DNA of 64,000 nt from Taenia hydatigena (taxonomy: Eukaryota; Platyhelminthes; Cestoda; Cyclophyllidea; Taeniidae), in the NCBI GenBank assembly GCA_036345935.2, contig JADWOT020000642.1, positions 171,175-235,174 on the forward strand. The letters run 5' to 3'. Made by a program: the position numbers and the translations under genes. Below are positions 23,605 to 35,810 of this stretch, in pieces. The notes below the pieces were generated by a model. That model worked only from the letters and a program-made list of their open reading frames with translations, did not search any database and was not told the DNA's origin. Each line of letters starts with the position of its first letter. Within the stretch, counting starts at the first letter, position 1.

Positions 23605-26534
23605 AGCGATTTTTAGTTTCAGCGGCAAGGTGGATGTATTTCATAATACTTGGAGTAAAATTTTCCAACTCGCACATTTATTTCGTCATGAGGTTGAGTT
23701 AGTGATATCGGCTGCAATAAGGCAGAAGGAAGTTGAACTGAGTGGATTTGTTAAGGTCGATTAGATCCGCGCGGACAGAACACATGCAAACTAGGTCTCA
23801 CTTGGCAAGATGTAGAACTGCCAAGGAACTCTTCACCACGAAGGCTGAATGTGGTACCCAGTGCCATCGTGGAATGCGAGTGACAACATTTGAGGCTATT
23901 GTGGATTTGGCTTCAAGGGTCTTGTGTGTACGTTAGAGGTATTGATGGAGTAGCCGCATCCTCTCTTGCCAATACCACCGTCAGCAACGATGCATGCTGA
24001 TAACAGGGTCACATAACCAACTTGAGAGCCTGATCAGCCAAATACAAAAGTACTGCGCTAACAATTTTTGCGCACAAAATTAGCACCTTGTACTGTGCAC
24101 TGATGTCTCCATGCCTATCACGAAATGCTCCAAGAGATAAAACCCCTCTTGCCATACTTTGAGCCCGCAACAACCTCAGCACCATGCAAATCCAAATGAC
24201 TGGTAGATTTTTCCTACTGCTCCTAACAAATTAGGTCTCACCCGCCATAATCCCTCCTTACTGAAATAACCCACTATCCAACTAGCCGCTGGGACAGCTT
24301 CAACTGCTTCCCTTCACAAATGTTCAGCGTAACGAACAAACGTGAAGCGATGTTCTCCCTAGACAGCAAAAACCCATCCGAGTCCAATTTCTGATTCCCA
24401 TTCAATAAAAAATTGCTACATGCGTTTCCACACACGCATATACGTGTGCACAACTATGAACGAGTAAATTTCATGCATTATAAATACATAAACCAGGAAA
24501 CAACATAAGATAACTTTGTGTACAATAGAAGAATAAATAAAGAGAAGAATGAATTGGCGCACACGTTGAATGGAAAAACTTAAATCCAAGTTCACGAAAA
24601 GGATTTAGGCTACGTTTTAAAATAGCTCCGCATCACTCCTCCAGGGCGGCGAAGTCGACACATAGTTCTACCATTTACGTGTCCCCCGATTCACTCCGAA
24701 TGGTTTAACGCAGACGTAATGGAGAGGTTTCGATGCTAATACAGAGGTGCTGATGATACACTCACAATTTCGGCAACTGCCATGCCTTATGAATGGCAAC
24801 AAATCACATATGAATGCACTTTTCATATTTGACGATAGGTAAAACTGTAAATGTGGAAATTCAATTGACTTCAAAAATGATTGAAGCAGACGTAGCTATC
24901 AATCAGCCCACTCATATTCATAGTTGAGCCTTAAGTAAACTGTAGCACCATAGGTAACCACTAATGCAGCACTGAACGCGTGCGACTTGGTCTTTTGCTT
25001 TTGTCATCTGATTATAAGGCAGCAACAAATCGTCATCTGGAAGACCGTTGATGTTTGTGTCCCGTGAAGACAGCCGTCCTACGAGAACCTCAGCAGTAAG
25101 TCGCCTACAATCCAAATGGCTTCTTCTCGAAAGGGATGCTAGAAATGTGACCAAATGAACAGCACTCCAGGAGCTACTTGCTCCGAGGTGCGTTGACTAG
25201 CAGTTAGGAAAAGACACCTTGACACACTATCGCAATCATTCACCAGGTTCCACTTCAGCTTATTGGTTCTAGTGACTGAATTATAACAGCTTCCACCTAT
25301 GTCTTGCAGTACTTTGATCTTCTTTTCAACCTTCTCGACTGAAGACGGAAGGAGCATCTGCCGGGCTGAGTGTGCGCATAAAGTATGCAGCATCAAGTTT
25401 GACAAAGTGCGATTTAACAGTTTGCGGCGGGAACAGACCTACGCGAAAGGCCAACGAAGTATCCCTAAATGCAAACTGTCATTCGGCATTGCACGGTTCT
25501 GCGGCTCGGATCATTTTCAGCAAACCACAGCAAGATCAGAATGTCTGGGTAAGAGAACAGAAGTCGCAGCTTTTTGAGTTAAAGCGATTTAATTGTCCAA
25601 AACAAATAGCAGTACATCTCACCGACCTTTGTGTTGCGTTGACGACGTTTGTCCTCACATTTTATGACTATTATCGTTCCAGCCACGAGGGAGTGGAGAC
25701 GAAGGCGTAGTCAGTGTCGACACCGTAACTGCTTCTTCTAGCGTTTAAGGTCGGCTTTCAACTCATTTGAAACTGACAAATCTGGAAGGCCTCTTCCCCT
25801 TTGTGTTGACAATCCTAGAATGGATTAGAGGTGGCAAAAATTGATTGCTCGATTTCATGCATCTGTTAACAGCACATTTATCCCGAACGCATCCGTCTTT
25901 CCACCTGTTCTTTCCACTAAATCTGCTAAGTTGCAATGAATCATTGACACCTGATTTTCGTCAATAACGCCGACACTTTCAGCTGCGGCACCACGCACCT
26001 CCTCCACCATGTGCATCACTTGTATATGCCACCTGCATGACATTCAATGTCAGCATCGCTCACACTGTTAATTGAAACCATTGCCAAGCGACAGAGAGTT
26101 TGTGACACTTTTGATATCATAGTAAAGTAGTCAGGATAGAATAGTCGAGTAGTAGGACACACGACTTCTCGAAGCAATTTTCGAACAGCATGTGCATCGT
26201 TGGGGTAAGCAACTTTTGATTGCACCATCCCATTCTCATTGACATGAATCGCAGCTCAGTTGTCTGCACCTTGCTGACGTTTCTTCAAATGGAAGGTTCA
26301 ACTCATATGCGTCATAAAGTGGCAGACTCATTTAGTATTTGCTGCTAATTAATGACATGCAATAACGGCGTTCGAGGAGTAAACCGTAAGGATTTTACAT
26401 CCTGATGCTCCAGCAAAGTATGCCAATCTGCATGTCATAGCATTACATCATTGCCTTCTGCTCATCCGATTTGTCTGATTGATGGCTTTATTATGTTTAA
26501 ATTGGGTAATTTTTTCCGCATAATCTAGCGCAAT

Positions 26535-26684
26535 ATGGCCACCTCTGTGACCCTGACTAAAATCGGCGGTCCAGACAAACAAATCATTACAGTAACCATT
26601 GAATTAGGCTTTTGTTTTCACACACAGTTGGTCTCAGTGATTTCGACACCATTGCCTCTTGCACTGTACTTCGTTTGTCTGTGA
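26535..26684 (+). CDS. Possible first-exon segment, MATSVTLT (unidentified)
   Basis: A 49-codon frame opens with ATG in a GCAATATGG context. It reads MATSVTLTKIGGPDKQIIT before a possible donor (ACA|GTAACC) and continues open to a stop. The same sequence sits in the left arm on the minus strand at 19159-19308. A diverged third copy lies at 16390-16449. Conservation of the protein sequence across the diverged copy, with the changes falling in a codon-like way, is the main reason to list it. It lies upstream and in the same orientation as the exon-like segments at 26814-27822. No family is recognised. Confidence 0.3.
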   Translation: MATSVTLTKIGGPDKQIITVTIELGFCFHTQLVSVISTPLPLALYFVCL

Positions 26685-26813
26685 GCACAAAGTGCGTGGC
26701 AGTGCGGTTGACAGGTAGAATATAACAAACCGCCACCCACTTACTAGCATCTGAATCGAAATAGGGATATTTCCAACCGCACTTACTCCATGGTCAGATA
26801 TCTAATTTCCTTC

Positions 26814-27822
26814 ATGACTATACTTCACTTGCCTGCCAGAGACCCCAGACTGGTAAGTGCGATGCGCAGTGGAAGGCCTATTCGATCAGCAGAAAAGTGT
26901 TTCTCTATTGATTTTGGAGGAATACAACCCACAAGTCAGTCTACTTTAAGAAGAAAATAGGCCAACAACTTCTCACTCGCCTTTGATGGTCTAGTGACTT
27001 TAACGTGCATCTCGTTGCTGACTCATTCGCGCTACTCGATCAATCGATCAGAGCATTTGTCTTGAAATCGTTGCGTATTGGTTAACTGGTCAAGGATACT
27101 CGCGCACACAAACTCAGCTTTCAGCAGTTCGTCGTCCGGCCAGGCGGCAAGCAAAAGCTTCCCCAAAGCCCAACTTTCCTCATCTTTTTTGACGGATCAC
27201 TGGTTCCTATCTACATTGTGGGCGAGTCCATCGCTACTGCAACGAAAGCATTTGCGAATTTCATCCAGGCTGCAAATGAAGTTACTCAATGTGCTATGTG
27301 GTAAAAGTGATCAACTGTTGACCTTCAATTCACCGTTAGTATTTAGGTTTTTGTAAATGCATAGTCATTGTGTCGCATGGGCATCCTCACTCGGTTACTT
27401 GGAGCTTACTCCAACGTTTGCAAGTTTCTGCATCAGGATGAGCAAAAGTTGGCTTTGTATCCCCTCACTTTCCTCTTAGTTTCTTCCTTCTTCTTCTTCT
27501 TACTTAACATTCTACTCTCCGTGCACCTTTAAATGCGCAACCACTAGTGTTCGCACTCATTGGAAGAGTTTGAGGTCTCTCCACTCTCCTCTTTAATGTG
27601 GATCAGCGCTTTATCCAGGCACAGATTTAAAGAGATAACCAAGAACATAAATTTGTCCATTGCTTCAAAATCCTCGGAGGTGAGTCGCCGATTCATTTCC
27701 CTACTTATTCCTACGTCACATTTACGCGTCTGTACAATACTTTTCAGAGCACGAATCCATCAGATTACGTATTGCATTGCAACTACCTACTAAGTATCAT
27801 TAGTCTGTTCGATGCACTGTAG
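26814..27822 (+). CDS. Exon-like segments of an unrecognised multi-exon gene in the right arm
   Basis: Four segments have exon-like borders. The segment 26814-26852 (MTILHLPARDPRL) ends at a consensus donor, CTG|GTAAGT. The segment 27095-27300 begins after AG in phase 0 and encodes 68 residues including SFQQFVVRPGGKQ, FLIFFDGSLVPIYIVGESIA and an Ala-rich helix, then a GTAAAAG donor. The segment 27625-27679 follows CCAGGCACAG and ends at GTGAGT (FKEITKNINLSIASKSSE). The segment 27748-27822 follows TACTTTTCAG and ends at TAG (STNPSDYVLHCNYLL...LFDAL). The last two join in frame across a 68-nt intron. Joining the second to the third with the better donor makes a TGA, so an intervening exon, a weaker donor (AT|GTGG) or a dead gene must be assumed. 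I do not recognise the protein. Confidence 0.35.
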
Positions 27823-29279
27823 TAAACCAATGCAAAGTCTAGCTACAGCAGACTAGGCTTGGCTAGACTACGCTACCACTTCTCTCACCAACTGTATATG
27901 AACAGGAGGACATTGAGGTCAACTGAGACCTTCCCACTTTGTCTCTCACACATTTAGAAACAAGATGCACACGTAGAACTACTTGACACAGAGTTCGCAG
28001 CGGGGACAGAAAATTTCCTCCGCCTGCAACAAGGCCTAGCTCAGCGTCACTTCTTTAAACGTCTCATTCTTCAAGTGCTTTTTTTTCCACCCCTCCATAG
28101 CACTGCCACTTACACCATGCATCGTCACGATACAGTGGGTCCCATTTCTCTAATCCATTTAACAAAACAAATAGGCAGATGCTGTCTCATGCACTCATCT
28201 TGATTCATTGCACTCTAGTGGGGCCAGACTCCATTCGAACCCTGCGTCTTACTTGCTTGATTTCACTTTGACACTCTTCAAAGCAAATTTTTTCGCTTGC
28301 AGCTCTCCCTTCACCTCTTACGTCTGTTTTCGACAATGTTATTTTATCGAGCTCTACACATCCCTAATTGTCCCATCTACTTCCGGCATTCACTTGCTAC
28401 AGATTTGACTGACCGCATACTAGAATACACTGCACTTGCCAGATGACCGTATCGTATGTCTCATTTCTAATCGCCCCATTTCATGCCAGTTTACACGTCT
28501 CCCACTTAATTCTATTATTTTAGCTTAGTACAGACTCCACTTATGTGGTCCCTACTCTCATTTGACTCTCGGGAGTGACCATGAAAATACCGATTTGTTC
28601 TTAGTTTGCAATTCGCAGTTTGGGCAAACTTTTGCTTGCCGCATTGCTTATGTCCAATCTTTTGTACTTCAATCGGTCCATGTGACTAACCCATTACAAA
28701 ACTTGCGAGAATGAGCAAATTCTTTGCTAATCATTAGTGGAAAATTCATTCACTGTGCCTTCGTGTGCTCATGTAGTTCTATACAAATACACATTGCAAA
28801 GGCTAAGGAGTGAGAGGATAATGTACGGGGAGCTAAGCCAATCGCTAAACCGGTTATCTGTGTGACCGGTGACGAAATCCCTCACTTCTGCAAATCGGTA
28901 AAATTGCTCCACTGCAACGGTAGCTTCTGTTTGGTCAGTTTGATTTATTTGGTAGGCCTTCTCTATTCAAGCTGAACCATTAAAAGCGAACAATTTGATC
29001 CCTTGACAATGCAAAACTGACTGTTTCCTTGAATAAAAGAGGACTCTTCACAGTACAGCGCATGTGGACAAGCCGCCATGTGCATTCGCAATGGCAACAT
29101 GCAACCCCTGTGAGCGATCATTCAGATGTCAAAAAACGAAAATTGTCTTTATCACAACTTGGCTGATTGCGCAGTCAGCTACTCAGTCGACCATCTATCC
29201 AACAACCAAGCCAACCAAATGTCAATAAGCAAGTAATTGTGATTCATTACGTCCTCTGTTGAATCCGTGTTTGTGCTGG

Positions 29280-30689
29280 TAATTGGAAGCAGACTTAAAT
29301 GCTATGAAGGTGTAACGCAATAAAAGTTGTTGAGCACTCATCCACAAATATCACTAGTTAGTGAACGACTGTGAATCCTCGGTAAGTTTACCTAATTATG
29401 TGTCAGTGCAAATCGTCAAAACTACTTTCAAATTTGCTTTAATTGAACTCTTCATGGATGTGCGAACTTTGAGTTTGCGATGTGGTCTTTCTTTTGTCTA
29501 CTTAATCCTTATTACACACTGCAAGCGGGTTAGCTGATGGCATCACAGGCGTGAAGATTTTCTGTCTCTAGAAATGCAACTAAAACCTAATGTCATTCGA
29601 AGCTTAGTACCTGTGTTCGTTAATCGAATGCCATTACCATTGGCAATAAAAAAAATTGCACTACGAAGCTCAACCATTGTGACAGTGACAGGACGTGAAT
29701 GTACCGCTTAAAATGCAAAACTGTACTTCCTCTCCTGTCCTGATTAATTGCGCTTCCTTAATCACAGGTAAGCTTCTTTGTGGTTAAATCTAGTTAGATC
29801 CCATGCTCTGAATTGCTAGAATTCGCAATTCGTTGCGCTCGTGGCGTTGCAGCTATGCAGACAGAATAGGGAACTTCACACTACCAGCATTTATTGTTTT
29901 TCTTGATTTTGATTTGTTGGTTTTATGTCTGACGGGCAGACAAGTTTAGGCCCAGTCACAGTTATTTGCCTGTTACGATGTCCTAAATGCAGCTGTAGCT
30001 GTGATCGTGATGGCGTCATCCGGAAGCTTTAATACAGCCATGCATGGATGAAGTTGAATTTCCAAAATGTTTTTAAGACTTTGGGAAATTCTGCCTTTCA
30101 GGCGTAAAATACGCCTCAATTGGCAAAAGACGGAATAGCAAGCTTTCGCTGCAGGTTACATTACAATTTAAACTCAACTCACGAGTGTTCTGCTTGATAT
30201 TCTGGAGCCTGGAAACCGCCTGCAAGGAGGGGTCGGGGCGAGTTTGTAATGTAGTAGGTGCGATGAAGTAGAACTTAGCACTAGTTAATAAGAGCAACAT
30301 AGCACTCTTTACCAGGTTTTGATTAATCTGTTATTAATCGACAGTCTGGTCAGCCAATCAGTCAGTGGGTGGTAATCTGACTCGTTAGCTGGCGTACAAC
30401 TCGTCAACCCTATGCCTGCAGCCAAAAGCAAGATACTGGTTTCCTTCCGTATTTTCACAAAGACCGCTCCCATCCTGTGATAATGTATGGATCACTGTAA
30501 ATGTCGCCTTGACTGGAACACCTTCATTCCATTCCTCCCCACCACAATGGCACGACGCAGCATCCAAAGCCTTGAAGTAGCTTAGCTTACCTCGGCCTTG
30601 CATAAAAAGACTTAGCGTAGCAAATCTTGGCTTAGCTTTGTTAAGCCTGATACGTGATGGCGGTCCAAACGGCAGCCACCTCTTCAACC
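29280..30689. other. Intergenic, small hairpin only
   Basis: No gene recognised. A 7-bp stem GAATTGC / GCAATTC lies at about 29811-29832. A 100-codon minus-strand open frame at 30385-30687 has no recognisable domain. Confidence 0.4.
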
Positions 30690-31140
30690 ATCAGTGAGCC
30701 AGTGCTCTCTACTTCACCCTTCTCTTCTTCTATGCTTGCCCTGCCTTAGTCCTTTACCAAGGTCCATATAGGACCAGTCAAACAATTCCAGCCAGCTCTC
30801 AGGCACAGCCTGGGCTACATTGATGCTCACCTTGCAACGCTTGCAAGACAAGAATCAAATAATCCTGCCGCCGTAACCATAACTTCCTTCACGCTGCATC
30901 TCACCGCCTTGCCTACCCCATCATCTGCTTCACCTCCCTGCTTAATGCGTCAAGAGTTGGCAAATATACCCACCCATTCACCATTGTAGCACATAGGCTA
31001 CACTGCATTAGTTTTGCTGTCCCCTTCCTGTCGTCAAGCATCTCTTCATCTGTAACATATCACATCCTTTGCTAATTAGCCCATTAGCACTATCGCTCCC
31101 CAAAACCACACCTGCACTGTCGAGCGCACTCATCAGTGCC
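30690..31140 (+). repeat. Pyrimidine-rich dispersed repeat C, copy 1
   Basis: About 450 bp aligns in the same orientation with 31655-32060, with many substitutions and small gaps. Shared blocks in order are CTCTCTAC, a CTTGCCCT block, CAAGGTCC..AGGACCAG / AAGACCAG, a CTTCACGCTGC block, the GTAACATATCAC / GTAGCTCACATC region and the CACTATCGCT / TAGTATCGCT region. The strand is strongly C/T-biased. No coding capacity or terminal repeats are visible, and the class is unknown. Confidence 0.55.
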
Positions 31141-31654
31141 ACTTGACGCCGCACCGCATGAACGGCACTGGACGAGCAGTCAAGCAAAATCTTATAAGGA
31201 TCGGTAAATTATAAGGAAGTCGATCGACTATCCGGACTGCACAAGTACACTGCTGAGAAGTTTTCTACCTCTAAAATTTCTTCAATGCAGGCCTTTTGAA
31301 TGATGACATAACTACTGGTTCAAATAAAACCGATGAATTCTCGTTGGTTATCTTGCTTAAAACTATTTAGAATTGAACAAATTTGACACAGTTTTTATTA
31401 AATCAGCCATGCATGCACTTATCTCTCATCCATTTATCCTTTTACCACACCGCATCTATCTGATACGAATAATGCCACTAACCTTTGTGCTTGTCTACAT
31501 TTATGCAGGATGGCAAGATATCAAGCTTGCAGGTTCGAATCTCGCCATCGCTCTCCTCAAGTCCCCTGAGCAAATCTAGTCTTTGTGATTTTCGCCTCTT
31601 CAGCTTGCCTTAGCTTAGCCCAGCATAGCACACCCGACCCAGAAAATTGCCGTA

Positions 31655-32060
31655 TTGTCAGCCTACGGTAAACCGACACTCTCTACCTCCATACTTGCCC
31701 TTGCCTACCATCAAGGTCCTTGTAAGACCAGCCATGCACTGGCAGCTCATAGGCGCAACCTGAGCTGCATCGATACAGAACATACAAATTTGTGCAATCT
31801 CAGCATTCTTCACGCTGCCCCTCCCCGCCACACTTCGTCACGCCATCATTTCTATGCCCCATCGCAACACGTTGCCCACACATAACCGTCTGCACCATCC
31901 CCTTATTACTATTGAGTTTTTCTGTAGTTAGTAGCTCACATCTGCAACTAAGCAGTCCACCAGTAGTATCGCTTGCCAAAATTACGCTTACTCTATCCAA
32001 CTTGCCAAAGTGTGCCTTCACAAGTGCTACAAGGTTGGGATTGATTAGTAGCAGCCAGCA
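31655..32060 (+). repeat. Pyrimidine-rich dispersed repeat C, copy 2
   Basis: This is the diverged direct partner of 30690-31140. Several overlapping short open frames cross it, as expected for C/T-rich sequence poor in stop codons on one strand, and they are not treated as genes. The biased composition continues to about 33160 without a match that I can define. Confidence 0.55.
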
Positions 32061-33890
32061 CAACCTCAATTTCACGTAAGCAGTCCCTCACTGCATTGCT
32101 CTCCCTACCCCCACCATCTTACACATTTTGTTGCTTCAATTGTGGAGACGCGGCAGAGGCACCAGCGCGTACATCACTGCAACACACTGCCTACAAAAAT
32201 ACCACCTTCACATTTCATTTTATTACCAACGATCTTCTCCCATTGTCTAGGAGCTCGTGCGATCTGCCAACTTGCTCATCCGCAGTACTACTCTCCAATA
32301 TTTAGCATTCATTGTAGTACTCTCTTCAGAGCCACTTCAAGCCACGACGTTGTAACTACACCAAATGAGCAATCATGCAACCCCTTGTAATGAAACCGTA
32401 AAGGACAAGGATTACATTTTTAGTAAGTTAGTCTAAATATCCAGACAATCTCATGATTAACACAACCGCGTGCGCATAGGGGTACGGTCCTGAATAGGCT
32501 CAAGAACACGCATTAAAGCGATAACGCATGCACTCAAACGCGCATCAGGATCGAGAGCATAGCAGGTGACGACGCATGAACGCACAAACAACTTGACTAA
32601 GCAAAACAATCAAACGAACAATGTTATTTTAGGCTAGGCTACACCATATGCATATAAATAAGAATAGCGTGTTTATGTTAATGCCACAATGAAGAATGTT
32701 TCAACAAGAGTATGGTGCTTACTTCTATCACAGTCGTCTTTATTGTCCTAGCTTTCTGTGCGCCCTGCAATGGACGCATACCATTTGGCCACGACACTTA
32801 ACAGCAGGATTGGCTTTGTGCTTCAGATTGCGGTACACCTTAGCTCATATGCAAATCTTTCAGAGCGCCTTCCTGACTCCAAATTGAGTCTGCGTAACTC
32901 AGGTGACAATCAAACATTATGGCGATATCCTCACCGCCAGCATATAATTGCGTGTCTGCAGCACTTCCATTTACTTACATCCTACACCAGGCCGTGGTAT
33001 GCTGCACCACACCACACAGCGATGCATGCATGCACCCGCCTCTATCTCCATCGTTATTTACTATAACAGCAACAACTTTTGCCAGCGCTGCTCCCTCTCT
33101 CTGCCTAACTGCCTATGCACCACCCTGTCACCATCATTCCGTCTGACCACAGATGCTGAGCGATGTTAAGTCAATGTCTTAAAGCAGCCATCAACTATGA
33201 TGACGCATTATAGTTAATTAGAACGGTTGCAAACGAGCTAGTGGACTTGTCGATTGTCTCAAAGAAGAGTCAAATGTCGTAGAAGAGTGGCTGAAATGTC
33301 CAGTGGATCATGCCACCACCTCTTCATTTTTTTGCTCATTTAACGTCTGCAAAACTGGGACACGATGACCACCCTTCAAATAAGCATTGAGCTTCCAAGT
33401 GTAAACATGTCCTTACTCATGTTTTGTATAACTTCGTCCTCCTCTTGAAGCAAGCGTTAATTGGGAAGTGCACTAACTTGGTCTTCTTGGAATATAATGG
33501 AAGCTAATATGTAGGGGTGACGGATGATGCTTCGACATCTCGGCATCACTTTATACACTCTGAGAAACCTCGTACACTCCTACTGCAGTTGCTCAGCTCA
33601 GTTCTCCATTTATATTGGCGTGTAAGATATTATAACCTTGTTAAAGAGGACTTTTAGAACACTACGCCATCCTGACGAGGCATTTTTGATTGAGAATGGT
33701 CTGAAGCGTGTTTGATTCAATGTCATTTTGAAATCCTGAAATTAAGGTTGATTCTACCCATTTGCCGAATCAATGTCGTGTTCATTGAAGCCCCAGCAAC
33801 TCGCTGAATGCGGTGGGATCTGATGCGGCTTTCTGAAATTGAAAAAATGCTCATTTACATATGCTCACACACATTTTGTCCAAGAAAGTG
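32061..33890. other. Intergenic, C/T-rich to about 33160
   Basis: No recognised gene. The open frames here (up to 102 codons) follow from the low stop density of C/T-rich DNA. Confidence 0.4.
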
Positions 33891-33897
33891 TGTCATT

Positions 33898-34152
33898 TTA
33901 TTGCGCTAATTTTCTTTTTTGCAGTTGCATTCTATTCTGTTGCCTCAGCAAGATTATGTAAATAGATGCGGTTAAAAACAAAATTAAAGAAAATAAGAAT
34001 CCAAGAATATTCACAAAATGGTTATGTGGCATAAATTCATATAATGCAGCGAAAGCAACATTAACTGTGAAGTCAACAGCTTTGCTTTTGCACCAATACC
34101 TTTGCCACATCACAAGGGTAAATAGGATCTGATTCGCCGCTTCCAAAGCTGC
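33898..34152 (-). CDS. Possible terminal exon of a small membrane protein
   Basis: A minus-strand frame of about 85 codons is open just after an in-frame TGA and has no ATG at its head; the first internal ATG gives MWQRYWCKSK. A GGTGGCAG acceptor-like site near its start would make it an exon beginning L-E-A-A-N-Q. It has a hydrophobic region around FTVNVAFAALYEFM and a strong membrane span (VNILGFLFSLILFLTASIYI), then a basic Gln/Arg/Lys-rich tail ending KRKLAQ. The stop codon overlaps AATAAA (CAA TAA AAT), so a poly(A) signal would sit exactly at the stop. No family is recognised. Confidence 0.35.
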   Translation of the reverse strand, partial: AALEAANQILFTLVMWQRYWCKSKAVDFTVNVAFAALYEFMPHNHFVNILGFLFSLILFLTASIYIILLRQQNRMQLQKRKLAQ

Positions 34153-34159
34153 CACCCAA

Positions 34160-35675
34160 TTTCATTTCACTGATAGGAGCAGAAGCGCGGTTGTCGTCGA
34201 GTCCGCTGGATGGCACTTAAAGAGTTGGTGGCGTAGCAATGTGTCCTCATGAACCATGTAGTTTTGGTGGTCTCACATCGTTCGCATTACAAACGAATGA
34301 CCAATTTGACCGAGGCAGGGATGCGGTATCACTATTGACACACTCTGAGTAACAGGAAAGGCGACTGTGTAAGGTTATTTGCAAGGCTATTTACATCGAG
34401 TTATGAATTACAGCCGCTGGCCGTGCGCAGCCACACTGGCCATGTATCAAAGCTCGAATCGTGGTAGAACAAAGACTTTGTGGTACAGCCCATGTGAAAT
34501 ATTACGCACAACCCATTGACAATCAGGGGACGATGAGCATCGGGAACAATCAAATCAAAGTAACTCTTAGTGATGGAGATTCTCCTTTGATTGGCGACTG
34601 GCTGAGCTACGGGAATGTTTCAAAGAATGACCATTGCGTCGCAACTGTCATTAAGCAAGCGCACTTGGTACTGCTCATTCTCACTGCTTCCTTTTTTAAA
34701 GTTCTAACAACTCTCAATTCCAAAAAAACACTGGCCGAGGCATATGTATGAAACACCGCTTCCGCTTTAAATAAGAGAGCATGCATCCTCCGCCCGTTAG
34801 TTTGCAGTCTTGGTATCACAAGGGGCACAAGATAAGGTACTGCATTTTATGTGTGAATGATTGCTGCCAGTAATGGCTGAATTTTGAGGGAACAAGATAA
34901 AAAGGTCACTCCGCCCCGACCACATCCTCGGCTCACCCAATTCTGAGACGACATTGCCTTCATTGACATGAATTACCCTTCTTAATGTTTTGCACTTAGC
35001 AGTGATAAAAGAGGTTAAGGAAGGGATGCGGCTGCCATAACAATATCTATTTACACCAGTGATTTCGCTCTATCACAGCAGTGGATGTCATTTTAGTGCA
35101 TCACTATATTGAGCATGGCGTTTTGAAATTAAATAGTGTTGTTACTGTGCCACTGCGCATTCATGCGAATGTGCAGGCGCCAAAATTATACGGGGAAACC
35201 TCAAATTCTGCTGCATCCAACCCGCGAATTTCGCAGAATTATGCATGAAGCTAAGTATTCATTTACAATGCGCTCACACTACTAAGTTCTTCCCCTAGGC
35301 TTTAAAACATCATTTGGGATAGTGTACAAAGTGAATCAAATGGCCTATCTGTGACTGATTTTGTCACTACTTTTCTTGCTATTTTCTGTCTTCCTATATG
35401 ATAAGCTCGGCAGAATTAGAGGCTCAGTCGAATGTTTAGTAGGTGTTGAAATAAGCAGAAATTATGTCATTTAATTTTATCGAAAGGCAAGAAAGAACTG
35501 GGATGAAACTAGTGAGTTGTTGGCTAGCTTAGCTACCTTCTATGAAATTCGGTAGCATTTTACACACTACGATAAAAGCACACCCCATTCGTGAACCCCA
35601 ACTTTAGCAGTAAAGTATTGGCAAAATTCTTTTATAAATTGGTTCATTGCGATGCTGATGCTTGTCTTGCCACAG
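34160..35675. other. Intergenic, nothing recognised
   Basis: A 96-codon plus-strand open frame at 34461-34751 has no recognised domain and no support beyond length. Confidence 0.4.
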
Positions 35676-35810
35676 AAAAGGAGTGTGCTTTCGGTGGTAG
35701 ACAGCGTATGGTTAATTTCATGCGGTTACTCAAAATACTGCTTTAAGAGTCGTGCCTGGATTGCTCGCCACAAGAATCTGTTTGATGGTGGTGCTTTACA
35801 TTTTTGGAAG
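35676..35810 (+). CDS. Isolated exon candidate, phase 0-0 (unidentified)
   Basis: A 135-nt segment (45 codons) lies between a good acceptor (TTGTCTTGCCACAG) and a near-consensus donor (TGGAAG|GTAAGTGTG). It is open in the frame starting KRSVLSVVDSVW and ending GGALHFWK, containing RAWIARHKNLF. Its length is a multiple of three, with both borders in phase 0. I found no partner exons on either side, so it may be one exon of a long-intron gene or a coincidence. No family is recognised. Confidence 0.35.

Larger units (their letters stand above)
20942..24901. other. Palindrome 1 spacer
   Basis: About 3.96 kb of single-copy sequence lies between the arms. It holds the Hsp70 pseudogene (21631-22665) and exon-like pieces of a possible membrane protein (23212-23604). 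The segments 20942-21630, 22666-23211 and 23605-24901 show nothing recognisable. Confidence 0.9.
24902..29279 (-). repeat. Palindrome 1, right arm
   Basis: This is the reverse complement of 16564-20941 (constant sum 45843). The outer boundary at 29279 is sharp, and the sequence beyond it does not match the flank of the left arm. The substitution at 25234 (partner 20609) changes a Gly codon to Cys in an open frame of doubtful reality. The four outer-edge transitions lie at 29276, 29267, 29258 and 29180. Confidence 0.95.

Noticed and set aside
31530..31550. tRNA T-arm-like GGTTCGAATC
   Set aside because: The required acceptor stem, D arm and anticodon arm could not be built around it.
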